A DNA stretch of 64,000 nt from NCBI GenBank assembly GCA_900095095.1, contig FMBT01000361.1:172272-236271 (forward strand). The letters are read 5' to 3'. The stretch is from Fragilariopsis cylindrus CCMP1102. Its lineage: Eukaryota; Bacillariophyta; Bacillariophyceae; Bacillariales; Bacillariaceae. How positions within the stretch are numbered: position 1 is the stretch's first letter; each line of letters opens with the position of its first letter. A program made the translations under genes and the position numbers. Shown here piece by piece: positions 12,401-23,215 of this stretch. Below the pieces are notes generated by a model. It worked only from the letters and a program-made list of their open reading frames with translations. It did no database searches and was not told the origin of the DNA.

Positions 12401-12854
12401 AAACTTTGGTGCCGGGAGCGTTGGCGAAGATAGTATTGCTGGAAGCAGAGTGCGTAAGCAGCAACTGCGTCATCCCACCAGCTCTGCAGTAGTAGGATTA
12501 CACCAATACGATGACGATGATGACACAAGTGAATTCAGTCAATTGACAGGATCCACGATGGCATACGCGCCGCACCCTACTACCTCAATACGAATGATTA
12601 GGAAGGTCGATGCGATTGACATGGATGATGATTTCCAACTGGAGGAAGCCTTCATTGACGCGGAAATACATCACGCAAAGGAACGTAGGCATCTTGCAGG
12701 AAACAAGAGTAAGAAGAAAGATCGCCCCTCCTCCAGGAAGAGTGTAGACTATTCGCAGCTCGACTGGAAACAAGGACAACGCAATATCAATTCTCATAAA
12801 GCTAATAATAATGTTTCGACAATGAGCCGCATTTTGACCATGAGCAATCATTGA
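3420..12854 (+). CDS. Giant IQ-motif (ASPM-like) protein, frame broken once near 8640
   Basis: Read as one gene this spans about 3,140 codons. Residues 1-1475 are low-complexity, Ser/Arg-rich and probably disordered. They include an acidic DEDEDEDEEG run, then a basic-hydrophobic patch with KKGFFKGLFGRK (about residue 700), an eight-proline run (about 920), and four imperfect repeats built on TSPARN/VSPSRN (about 1060-1190). From about residue 1477 to 2900 there are dozens of tandem IQ-like units (A..IQ..WR/FR...), the kind that binds calmodulin or light chains. An acidic, Lys-rich tail follows. No calponin-homology or myosin motor domain was seen, so ASPM-like describes the repeat region only. 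In-frame stops occur at 8643 (TAG) and 8649 (TGA), but the frame on both sides is the same and is open from 3420 and to 12854. Three one-base losses in the first of two 330-bp repeat copies explain this. Likely roles are cytoskeletal or centrosome-like, by inference from IQ arrays. Confidence 0.8.
6601..6960 (+). repeat. Coding repeats with SPxRN core
   Basis: Within the IQ-repeat gene, three to four imperfect units of about 28-35 residues each carry RG(V/T)SP(S/A)RN followed by a basic stretch such as VKFTGRMRI and a closing SP. The Ser-Pro sites look like proline-directed kinase targets, which is an inference. Confidence 0.6.
8534..9190 (+). repeat. 330-bp near-identical tandem duplication in the IQ gene
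   Basis: Two adjacent copies encode about 110 residues (several IQ-like units) and are nearly identical in DNA. The shared string CAAAGCTAGTACTAAAAT is at 8534 and 8861 (327 bp apart). The later shared string GCAAGGATGTATATCTGTCG is at 8691 and 9021 (330 bp apart). The 3-bp difference is three separate one-base losses in copy 1 between about 8625 and 8655. Further, more diverged partial copies of the same units continue to about 9580. Confidence 0.85.
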
Positions 12855-13388
12855 ATATCAAGTGAAAAGAGACAGGAGGAGGACGGCTTTCTTTTGTATG
12901 TGGAACGTGGAGAAGAGACAAACATTACAACATTCTAATAAATAATTGATCTTAGATACTATTCTAGTAATATTAATTTAAAATGAAAAATAGCGAAGTT
13001 GACTACTGATATCTTTGAATGTACAGTGTATTTCGTTTTTGTGCAAGGCATTTTCATTTGATGAGCGTTGAAAACATTAAGTTCAATGATGTAAAAGTTG
13101 GGTAAATGGAATTAATTATAGATATAATAATAACAAGTATAATTAACACGATTTAACATTGCACACCTTATGTACACGATTTGTTAAGCTTAGGAAATAA
13201 CCTTCTTTTTTTTCTCGATGAAAAGTAGAGCTAGCATATGCGTCCTTTTCATCATTATCTCGTATTCAGTTATATTTGATCTAGACATGATTAATATTTT
13301 TTTCATCTACTCCTAAAAGTTCTCGTCACAATTTGACGTTATTGTTCACCGTAAACTGCTCCGAAATCAACTTGATTGATACCCACAC
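12855..13388. other. Convergent intergenic region
   Basis: This AT-rich space lies between two convergent genes. It should hold both 3' UTRs. No gene or strong repeat is seen. Confidence 0.5.
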
Positions 13389-14814
13389 TTATACATCCAA
13401 TAAAAGCTTGGATGGATCTGAAACTTTTTCAGCGATACTCTTCAGGAATGTGACGCCTTCTCTTCCATCGATCAATCTATGGTCGTATGTCAAGGCCAAG
13501 TACATCATAGGTCGAGCAACGACTTCACCCTTCTCATTTACCACTGCTCGCATCTTTGTTGCGTGCATACCCAAAACAGCAGACTGGGGCAAATTGATGA
13601 TTGGAGTTCCCATCAATGATCCGAAAACACCACCGTTCGAGATCGTGAAGGTTCCACCAGTCATATCATCCAAAGATAGGGTTCCATTCTTTGCCTTCTG
13701 AACATATGCCGCAATATTGTGTTCGACATCGGCAAAGGACATAAGTTCCGTATTTCTCAAGATAGGGGTAACCAACCCTTTAGGAGAAGCAACGGCTACC
13801 GAAATATCACAATAATCTCTGTAAACAATTTCGTTTGTCGCATCATCAATATAGGCATTAACCAAAGGAACTTCCTGCAAAGCAGCCGTGGCAGCCACAA
13901 CAAAGGCAGACATAAAGCCAAGCTTGATTCCATGTTTGGCAACGAATACGTCCTGATACTTCTTCCTCATCTCCATGAGATTTCCCATGTCACACTCTTG
14001 GAAGGTGGTCAGCATAGCAGCAGTATTTTGGGCACTCTTCAAACGAGATGCTACGGTCTGGCGCATACGAGACATTTTCGTACGACGTTCGCTGCGTTGT
14101 CCCATAAATACTTGAGCCTCTGCCTTGGGAGGAGGTGCAGGAGAAGACTTAACAGGTGCAGGAGCCGCCGGGGCGGGTGCTGCGGCAGCTTCTGGTGTTG
14201 TCTTTTGGGAGGTACCGGTCATGGGTGTTAATGTTTCTTCTTTCTCTGGCATTGGGTCGCTTGCACTTTCGGGAGCATCAGCATCAGTATCGATTCGATA
14301 AAGAGTAGATCCTACTTCGACAACGTCATCAATTTCCCCCAATACTTCCACTAAAACCCCACCTTCGGGTGCACGGACATCTACCGAGACTTTGTCTGTT
14401 TCTAAAACAACCACGACGTCATCCGGCTGGACATATTCACCAGGCGCCACTGGCATATCGACGATAGTTCCTTCTGTGATACTATCACCCATCGTTGGAA
14501 CCTAATCAGGATAAATAGACAGAGACAGCGGGAGGGGGCTAAATGTAAGAAGAATGCATTATGAAGTAATTCCTTCATACTGAGGGAAGAGAAGAAACAA
14601 CTGACTGATATCGCTACGACATGATTCAATCAAAATTCCTTACTTCGATAGTTTTGATAGGCATAGTCACACTCCAAGAGGGTGTAACGAAAGTGCGCAT
14701 GGAATTTGGACGGAATCGACTGGATAGAGTTGGCTTTATGCTAGCTGAAACGGCCCTTGCGGATTGGCGTGATGCTACAGAAAGATACACACGGCATGCT
14801 TGTGCAGAAAACAT
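13389..14814 (-). CDS. DLST: Dihydrolipoyl succinyltransferase, E2 of 2-oxoglutarate dehydrogenase (exons 14644..14814, 13389..14501)
   Basis: This is the mitochondrial E2 subunit that transfers succinyl groups from lipoate to CoA in the TCA cycle. Exon 1 (57 codons) is a Ser/Arg-rich, acid-poor mitochondrial presequence ending in PIKTIE. A GTAAGG donor and a TTAG acceptor remove a 142-bp intron (14502-14643). The join gives [14 protein letters not shown], the expected start of an E2o lipoyl domain, which proves the splice. The lipoyl-lysine motif is [10 protein letters not shown] Pro/Ala-rich linker follows, and no clear peripheral subunit-binding domain was noted, as is usual for short E2o proteins. 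The catalytic domain ends with [12 protein letters not shown], holding the active His and Asp. The total is 427 residues, normal for DLST. Confidence 0.95.
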
Positions 14815-16373
14815 AATGATTTATTGGAAATGTATTCAACGACAAAAATAAAGATAAAAAAATCAGTACAGAAGTAAATTGTATTGGCTCGAATACAATG
14901 CAAACTACTAAAACGGTTGGCTTTCAATCGAGCTCAATTTGAATGTTAATGGTGTTCTGGTGAAGAGTCTTGTGTCTTTGTTTATTAGATATCACACAGT
15001 TTAGTACTAGTGCTACTAGAACTAGCAGCTACAGTAGTACATCTTGTACAACGTTCGTTATTCGTGCTAGTAGTACGGTATGATACAAATAATTGTATTC
15101 TTTCGCCATTAATAGCAGATGTCGTGAAAAGAGTCGAGTCGAGTCGAGTCAGTCAAATTAACCCTAACCCAAAAGCGTAAGTAACCACATGTTTTCCACT
15201 TAAAGTAAATTGATTGACAATCATTTTGAATGAATCAATGATATCAAGATCTTGTGGGAGGAAATACAGCGAAGGTAGAATAGTAGGGTTATATCCAGCA
15301 GCAAAGAGGCAGATGCTGCAATACTACACTGTATACTTAACTTCTTATTGATACGGCCGGTCCAGTTCTGAGCAACTAACTTGTTGAAGCAGTGTCAGGA
15401 CATTTCAAACAAACACTAAAAAAACGAGCTATCACAAGACACAAAAAGACGTACTTTTTTGTGCAAGCTCTACAGCCAATAATAAATGGGAATACCAGCC
15501 TTCCAATGAGCTACTACATGATGTGAGACTTTACTATGACCAATCATAATAATACCTTAGTGTGGTTTGATATTATGCTGTAATCTCTGGTAAAATAATG
15601 AAAGTAAGTATACTACAATAAACTGAAATTTGAAGGTACTTCCCACATACAATACAATACAATACAATACAACACATTGTTGCAGATTTTTCATCTTTGA
15701 GGGAACCTGAATGATTATCAATGTTTGCTGTGCCTTTTTTCTTGCTTGGTAACTGGCATGGTGTACACCTGTTTTGTGAATAATGTCAGAAAAAAGTACC
15801 TCAAAGAGAAGATATAGAAGTTACTACTGTGAACAGCTGAATCCCCTCATGATTTCAATTACCAACATGAGGTGTTGATTTAACACACAAGCTTGAACTA
15901 TTGGATTATTAATGTTATCTGCCACCCGTGATATACCATAGGCCAGAGGAAAGGATTTGCCATTAGACTTTATTGCTAATGATCATGCTGCTGTTGACAC
16001 TGGTATTCAAAGAAGATTCAAATAAAGCCTCCTCATTGGGCATCCCAAAATCAACGAAAGATCATCATCATTTGGGGAATTTGATCAGGAAAGAAAAATG
16101 TTGATAGAAACATGCATGCCTTTACAGTCAATCTCGTATTGTTTTTCACTCATCTTTGTACTACAATATACAATATCTACTAAAACTAAGACAAAAAATA
16201 GTTACAGATTTTAACATTGCTTTTCATAAGGAATCATAATAAGTCATAGGTAGTTTTAACTGAGTTCGGGACGGATAAGGGATGCGGCCTCTTGTTATAT
16301 TGCGAATATATTGCACCACTGTCTTTATGTCCGTCGTTTTGACGCGAATAGGTCCATAGGGGTTGTATTATTA
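14815..16373. other. Intergenic region between two minus-strand genes
   Basis: This 1.56-kb region has no supported gene. It contains short simple repeats: a GAGTC run near 15131 and about five ACAAT units near 15647-15672. The part nearest 14815 should carry the DLST promoter, and the part nearest 16373 the 3' UTR of the small mitochondrial gene. Confidence 0.45.
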
Positions 16374-16863
16374 TTATTCCATCTTTCCTTTTCCAGTTGC
16401 CAGTTTATAATAACCCGAACCAAGTCTTAACAATCCCATTGCAGCAACGGCAAAGACAAACCCAGCGACCATCTTGTCAGATGATTGTTTCAACCATGTA
16501 GGATTAGCCTCTCCTTGCTGTGTTCCCCCTTTACATTGAATTTTTTTAATTTCGTTGACCTATAGCAATTTCGGAAATTAAATTAATGGAAATAAAAGGT
16601 CGATTTTTTGTGTGTGAGAAAAATAGTTAAGGCAATTAAAATAATCATATAAAAATAATGTATGTGGGTGAGATTTTACTCCGAAATTCCACGCTATGAT
16701 GTACCAATTATAATCTCTTATGTTCCAATTCGGGTAGTGAAGCTTTTAAACTTACTTTGTCGGGGTAGTTAGTTAAATAAGATACGATGGGGCGTTTTTG
16801 CACGGGAGCTACCCGACGAGTCATCACACGTACTGCGGCGATTCTGCTGACAAAGAGAGACAT
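16374..16863 (-). CDS. Small mitochondrial membrane protein, COX7a-like (exons 16756..16863, 16374..16559)
   Basis: This 97-residue protein appears only after splicing. Exon 1 (36 codons, MSLFVSRIAAVRVMTRR...) is a typical Arg-rich mitochondrial presequence. The intron 16560-16755 is bounded by GTAAG and TATAG and is phase 0. Exon 2 reads VNEIKKIQ, then NPTWLKQSSDKMVAGF, one membrane segment (about FVFAVAAMGLLRLGSGYY) and ends KLATGKGKME. A short N-terminal arm, an LK..SDK motif, one transmembrane helix and a basic C-terminus after Tyr-x-Leu-Ala fit cytochrome c oxidase subunit 7a. That family name rests on pattern likeness only. It could be another small respiratory subunit. Confidence 0.72.
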
Positions 16864-17036
16864 GACTGTTTCCTTTGGGACTTCGATTGACTTCTCTGAA
16901 AATTTATTAATTTCCTATTGATTGTCTAATCGATTATTAGTGTACGTTTGTTGTAATAAAAGTTCGCTCGTGATTGTTTTGGATGCTGGCTGTAACGTTA
17001 ATTGTTGAATGTGTAACACCACACGGCGACAGAGTT

Positions 17037-17261
17037 AACTTACTACTTCCTCCAGCGAACGTTTACTTCGTACGCGCTATCGTAAGGAATTTTCACACCA
17101 TAAAATAATGTAGAGTGAGTCGAAAACATTCAAAATCTCATTTTATTCTTTTAATTTCCTGTCGATTGGGTAGATTATAAGGGTTATGCACACATTTATT
17201 CTGAGAAAATTTCTGGCGATAGCGCGTACAAACTAAACGTTCGCTGGAGGAAGGAACTTAC
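17037..17261. mobile_element. MITE-like element with about 50-bp inverted repeats and 7-bp target duplication
   Basis: The left arm starts TACTTCCTCCAGCGAACG and includes GTACGCGCTATCG. The reverse complement of the right arm (about 17203-17254) reads the same with few mismatches. The core is only about 110 bp and codes for nothing. The direct repeat AACTTAC flanks both ends (17037-17043 and 17255-17261), fitting a 7-bp target-site duplication. It sits about 170 bp upstream of the COX7a-like gene start. The superfamily is not determined. Confidence 0.72.
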
Positions 17262-17406
17262 GTATGCTTTGTAATTGAAAAAAATGTACGGGGTACTGCT
17301 AACGGGCAGCTTCATATCATATATTAATACGTATGATACCTATGCAGAAGCTAGTTTTTTAGTTTATTAGTACTGCCTTCCGTACGGCAACATGACTATG
17401 GCATGA

Positions 17407-17663
17407 CCATCTTCCGTTCGGCGAATTAAAACAATATTCAAACATTACAAATATTCTCCTGGCCCCCTTGTCGCTGATTTCGCGCGGTTTTGCTTAATGA
17501 TGCTTACAAATAATAATGATGCTTACAAAAATAATGAGGCCTGAAATCTAAAATCATAAGGCGTCCTTAGTAAGAGCATAATATTTTAACTGCGCAGAAA
17601 TTGGGTTCAGGCAATTTTTGTTTTTCACACGATTTTTAAGCTCTCCGAGCGGAAGATGGTATC
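17407..17663. mobile_element. Possible second foldback element
   Basis: ACCATCTTCCGTTCGGCGA at about 17406-17424 faces an inverted partner CTCTCCGAGCGGAAGATGGT at about 17641-17660. The arms are only about 20 bp with some mismatches. The shared core CCATCTTCCG also occurs at the edge of the inverted repeat near 26.6 kb, which hints at a family. Confidence 0.4.
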
Positions 17664-18539
17664 GTGTCTCCTCTCAATTGATTATTTAACTTTCCATCCT
17701 CAGAAGCATAGTAAATGACCTCCTCTCAATCATAAAATATAATATAATATTTAGTTCTTAAGCTTGCTTTCATAGTATTGTGACAAAGGTCAACCTAAAG
17801 CAAGAGTAGATAGAGCACCAAGCTGCAAGACATACCACTAGACAGGGTTGGGTCCTGTAACTAGTGGCTGGCACCATTTGTGACATTTCAAAAACCCAAA
17901 GCATTATGAGCTATCACGAGAGCAAAGTACTATCATTTGGGGAACTCTGTACCAGCAAAACAAACAGCAAATTCCAGCAAACAATCTGTTCTAAATCAAA
18001 TCCAATATTATGGTAAATGGTTTGGTACTTGTGGTTTACTGGAGTCTCCACTCCTCCTTCATCATGGTCACGATACAGTACAGGGTGCCCCAAAACACAT
18101 CACATGAATAACTGTAGAGCTTCTGTTTACAATCGGCAGCTATGCAGTGGTCAAAAATCATTGTACAACCGACCAACCGACGGACAAATCAATCAATTAA
18201 TGTGTTAAAATAACAGCTCTTCAGCTATTGCCCAGGTAAGAGGGAGGGTTTTGGGCCTTTTTTAATTGGACATATCTCCCTCAAATAGGGACCTAGTGCC
18301 CCCTCTTGAGAAAGAGCACAACTCCTTTCAAAAACACACGCCTTCTTCTTAGTAAGATGAAATAAGTCCTGGTTGGTTTGTATGGCCTGTTCAGATAGTC
18401 CTGATTGGCTGCTGGTCTTCCTAAATACTGCCCTACACCTTTTGAATTCAACAAGTCACCCAAAATGGACAGGTAGAAGCCTGGATATTAAACGTTTTCC
18501 CCCAAAATTTTGAGTTATCTTTGATAGATAACACTCAAT

Positions 18540-18870
18540 GCATCAAAATATGATCAGAAGCAACCCCCAAAATATCGTCACACTTTGCAAATTAAAAATT
18601 GAGAATCATTACACACAGTTTTTTGTAAACAGCAGTAAGAATTGAAGTGGAAGATTTTTCCATCAACAATGTATGACAATGGGAATGTATCTTTTAGTTG
18701 GGGGGGGGGGGGGGTTGCTCTGCAGGTGCAATGAATATCAGAGTCAAATTTGGAAACCTCACAAGAGAGAGGAGAAATAAGAATCAAATAATAGAGTAAG
18801 AGCTAAGTGCATTATTATTACAGCCTTGAAAGGGGAACCATTATAAATGGGTATGTTTGATATGTTTGGT
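18540..18870. repeat. Dispersed repeat family, copy 1 (diverged)
   Basis: It shares the ordered blocks GAGAGAGGAG, a GAATCAAATAATAGA-like stretch, GAGCTAA, and the terminal motif ATAAATGGGTATGTTTGA with the copies at 24.5 and 34.1 kb. It contains a 15-G run (18700-18714). A related fragment lies at about 19.55 kb. Confidence 0.5.
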
Positions 18871-20227
18871 AAGAAAGAGCATCATTTGCGTCCCTATGCA
18901 GTTGACTCCAACTACATTCTCCACCTTTCCCCTTACATTAAACTATTGGTACATTTCAATCCAAAGGAATGATCAATTTGTTGCTGCTGTTGTTCAGGTA
19001 CAGGTACAAGTATGTTTTTGTTTAATGATGAATAGTATTATCACGGGATAACTGCGTGTAAAGTAGAATTCAGTTAAATCTAATTTTACAACAGTAAAAT
19101 ACGCTGCAAAACTAGTTGAAGGTGAAGGACGTGAGTTCAATATTGGGTGTGGTCCCAATACTTCTTCTGAAAGCTTTGTTCAAGGTTAGCTGTTACCCTC
19201 TGTAGAGGGTATGCGGGTACTTTATCTCTTATTACTTCATTCTTTTAATTCAACAACTGACTCTGAGTGGTTAACTATTATAGACAACAGTCTGTGCAGC
19301 TCCAAGTCCCTTCTAGTTGGAGAGCTGTCAACAGTTTTCCAGCTATGGCCAATATATTTTAAAGGGGGATGGATAACTCCCTCAAAAAGGGGAGTAAGCC
19401 CCCCTCTTGAGAGAGACCACAAGCCAACTAAATTACAATAGGTCCGTTTGCTTAGAGATTTCCAAAACAAATGCAGCAGTGAGTGCTAGATACAAAGAAG
19501 CATAGTATCTTCTTATTATCCTATGGTCTGGTAGTTGGTTCTACTATAAGTGCCTTGAAAGGAGACACTATAATTATTTCGAATAGTTTCTGTTGAATAA
19601 AATTGACTTCCAGTGTGAGTCTAAGCTACACCTCTATGCCGGTGGACCATTATCTCCACTATTTTCGTCAGACTGAACCTGTTATAATTCCAGTTTTTAT
19701 GTTTCAGTTGATATTTATCGATTGATATTCTCACTATTGTTGCAGTTGTAAGTTAGTGGCTACCTTCAGACAGAAAATGCTGTATTTTGTATCAATCACC
19801 GAGATATAATCTAAGGCTGAAACGGCAAATTTCGCTGAAAAATTATTCGTTTGTACAGAAGGTGAGCTAGTACCAACTCCACTCTCCAAGCGGTAGACTA
19901 GAACTGCGTCCATCCTTTTTTAGGGAACGAAAAACTACTTTTCCAATCTCTGTCTTGAAATGAAGAACGCGTTATTCGCCGGCAGAGAAGCGACTATCGA
20001 AACATCACATAGCTAGAAAGCCGTTGGAAGAAATCGAGGTGAAACAAACGAGCGATGGCACTAAAATGTCGGCCTTATCCACCAAATCTGAATTTGATAT
20101 AGAGACATCTTCAGATGTATCCTCTAGCTGAGGAGTAAGTCGGTAAATTTTCAAGCCTAACTATTAATCAGAACACCAACAAAACTGAAATATCAAAGCT
20201 AGGTAGTGCGTGGACGTGGCGTTGTTC

Positions 20228-21140
20228 CTATCCAAGTTGCTCTATCGGTGCCTTTCTTGCCAATGCATACACCTCCCCTAGCATTTCGATATCAAGGTCT
20301 CTAGGAAGATTCAGCCCATTGTAAACTTTTACGAAGGATGATCCATGCGTACAACAAAAACTCTTGGTTATTCTTCAGTCATACCTTCATTTGAACGTAA
20401 TTGACCAGTAATTTGATATATTGCTGAACATCAAACACTTTGTTGTTGACCTGGACTATCAGATCAACGACACACAGCATAAATATTTTTTCTTGCTGCA
20501 CCTCCGAGTCTAGTCACTAAGCAGAACAAATGTTTAAAACTCGGGCATTAATCATGTTTCATTTTCAGTGTAACAATACCTGAAACTATCCATCCTTGTA
20601 GCAACTAAATTCCTGTATTCGACTCAATTCATTCCTCCAATGATTCCTTAACGCCGCCCTTGAAATACTACGCAATCATAACGCTCGAAAAATGAGTGGT
20701 ACTGATCGCTTCTCGTTGATTTTTACCATACCTTCCTTATTATTAATCTTTCAGCTAAATCATTACTTACGTTTTCAGATATTTTGTACTGCTGTACTTC
20801 GAATCAAGCATAAAGCAATCAGTTGTTTCATTCGTTAAGTAAGCTTGACTACCCCTGACATGCTATAGAAAAAACTATCTGACACAACCTGTGAAGGGCG
20901 TTTGTATGCTAAGAAGAAGCAAAATCTTCAGGTTCAACTCTGTGTTCTTCGCATATGTAGTTGCTAACTTTTTGACAAGCCTCATTCATTTTAGCCATCG
21001 TTTGCTGTTGAATCCAAAGCACAAAACAACTCCCGATTTCTTTTTTACTAGTAGCAGCTACTCACTAATTTACAAATCTTGTCCTTGACCTTTGGAAAGT
21101 GGTCGGTTATTCTGATTCGAAGTCCCGAATCTCAATGTAC
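20228..21140 (-). pseudogene. Coding-like fragments of an unidentified gene
   Basis: Several stop-free stretches on this strand have protein-like composition and sit between plausible splice signals. They are about 21140-21070 (ends NNRPLSKGQGQDL), about 21013-20910 (QTMAKMNEACQKVSNY, then ICEEHRVEPEDF), 20513-20385 (VVDLIVQVNNKVFDVQQYIK, followed by GTATGA) and about 20350-20228 (VYNGLNLPRDLDIEMLGEVY). A fragment between them carries a stop. No family is recognised. This may be a decayed multi-exon gene or old transposon coding sequence. Chance cannot be excluded. Confidence 0.3.
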
Positions 21141-22661
21141 GCAACCGTTACACCATCTTCTTACTATTTAGAGTGTTATTAACTAGCTATAAACTGAGCG
21201 TTTCTAGTATTCCCACGACGGTTTGCTTAAGTTTTTATGAAGCTTGAATGCTTAAAATTTCAACTAAGCAGTAGAAATCTCATCAGATAACAAAGCTTCA
21301 GAAGGCAAGATCGTTCAAGTGTCTACTTTGAACAAGAAGACTTTAGGGAAAGAATCCAAGTCTATTCAAAAGCAACAGTGCCAACGATGTGAATTATATC
21401 AAGTTTGCTCAACCAACGATCTCTACTACTCCCTTGATGAGGTTTATCAGTTCTCAAACTATTAGATGATGGTAACGCATTGTAGAATGCTGCGTTTTTG
21501 CTAATTTCTACACCAGCTTACCGTAAAAGCAGTAACCTGAATTAGACTCAATCGCCTTTTATCAAGCCTAGTGATACTAGTGAATGTCAGATAATGGAAT
21601 GCTTTCGTTGCAATTTGACGGAAGATTGGCAACAACAGAGTAGGTCAGACTGACATCACTGATACAATATGCAAGATCGAAGCTAAAATTGCTTCTTAAG
21701 CTAAAAGTAAAGCGACTCGATTGGAAATTGATTGCTCACGAGAAAGGAATACCCTCCGGTTTAGGGTTACAAATTTGTAAAGTGAGAATAATTGCAGCGA
21801 AGAGAACTGACGCAACTTAGAAACATCTAGTTAGGCATTCAACAACTCCTAAAGCCAAAAACCAACCTAAAACGACTGTGCTAGTGGGAATTTTGTTTCA
21901 TCATCGCAATATAGAGAACTTTACGAAGAAATGCTTCCTTTATCGTGTAATAATCATTGTTTTACGGTGATAATGAGGAAAGTTTACATTCGACTTTTGT
22001 GTCCAAGGAACAGTTACTACCGATATACCCTTTAGGAGGATATAAGGATAAACGTTCCTCGTAAATGATCAAAGGCTCCTTCTCTATCTTCGCACGCTGA
22101 TATGAGATGAAGCCATATACCTCGGAGAAATACAGTCGAATTTTGCAGGATAAAACTGCACATGGAACATTCAGGAATCGGTTAAAAAGATCAGAAGAAA
22201 CTTGAGTTGGCAGCAAACTCAATTTATCAATGTCATGATTCTATTCGTGTTTGATATTTGTAGAAATGATGTCAGAGGAAGCTTCGATGCGTAAGGCGTC
22301 CGCTTTATGGGCAAGAATTCTACTTATAGCAGCTTCATCAGCTAATGTTATGCAAAATTCTAGTAAAAGCCCTGCAAACTCAGTAAAATTATCCAAAAAT
22401 GTCGATTTGTGCTAACTGAACGCTGCCCGTTTCAAACTTATAGGTGACAATATCCTGCATAAGAAAATTCTGCTGACTGATAATTCTCAAGTATCCATCT
22501 TCATTCAGCCACTTCAGTCCCGAAAGTCAAGATACGCCTTGAATTTCAGACTCATGATTCTTTCCTGAAGGATCGAAGTCCAAGTTCTTCGTCAAGTTAG
22601 CAGATCGAATCGTGGATAAATCACACAGTGCTTATTTTGTTATTGGTCACAGCACATAAAC

Positions 22662-22946
22662 GTGCAGTTCGTGTACATCGCGCCCGAAGGAGAATGCGTT
22701 TTATCGAAGAAACCAAGTGATTGTTTTAAATTAGGGTCTTCTCTTTCCCGGCATAAAAAGTTATCTGCTTCAAACGATGGAGATGACAATGATGAAATAA
22801 ATTCAAGAACCCCTGATGATTTTGTTATCGAATATGGAATAGTTGATGAGTTTGGTTCCCTTCTTCACTATCAAAATATGATCTGTAGCTATGGCCAACC
22901 GTTTAAAAGGCGTCAAACAAAGCATATTCCACTATCACAACAGTGA
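22662..22946 (+). CDS. Hypothetical 94-aa ORF
   Basis: This frame is acidic in the middle (DGDDNDEINS) and contains DDFVIEYGIVDEFGSLLHY. It has no recognised domain. It lies inside a decayed, transposon-rich interval, so it is more likely an exon or remnant than an independent gene. Confidence 0.2.
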   Translation: MQFVYIAPEGECVLSKKPSDCFKLGSSLSRHKKLSASNDGDDNDEINSRTPDDFVIEYGIVDEFGSLLHYQNMICSYGQPFKRRQTKHIPLSQQ

Positions 22947-22982
22947 GTCAGCTGTTAGAACTTGAGATGAGCCTTGCATTAT

Positions 22983-23215
22983 TTATATGCTTGTCTTCAA
23001 CAATAGCAAATCTTGACTCCTCGGTTCTGGAACAAGAATCATTAAGAGAATGATATCATTAGCCACACAAACAAACGGTTTCTTGCCAATGAACTCATTC
23101 CTTCTGCCCTTCTTTGACAGAAAGAAATGTGAGTAATAAGAAGAATTTCGTCTAATAATGCCGTTGTCTCGCATCCGCCGAAATAGAGTTAAAGGAAAAA
23201 TACGCGTGACTTTGA
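22983..23215 (-). pseudogene. Remnant of a Ty3/gypsy-type reverse transcriptase
   Basis: The minus strand reads FPLTLFRRMRDNGIIRRNSS, then YYSHFFLSKKGRR, VCVANDIILLMI and PEPRSQDLLLL. This follows the order of the Ty3/gypsy RT start (E.GIIR.S.SPYSSP...KK.G, then R.CVDYR.LN..T, then P.PRID.LL) with many substitutions and a small insertion. The catalytic DD motif region was not found downstream, and no LTRs were seen. It is an old fragment. Confidence 0.5.

Noticed and set aside
14621-14851. Plus-strand frame of 76 codons at the DLST 5' end
   Set aside because: It is antisense to the mitochondrial presequence exon, which is supported by a precise splice.
15000-18000. tRNA, snRNA or other structured RNA genes
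   Set aside because: I looked for T-loop, cloverleaf and Pol III box patterns in intergenic DNA and found none that held together.
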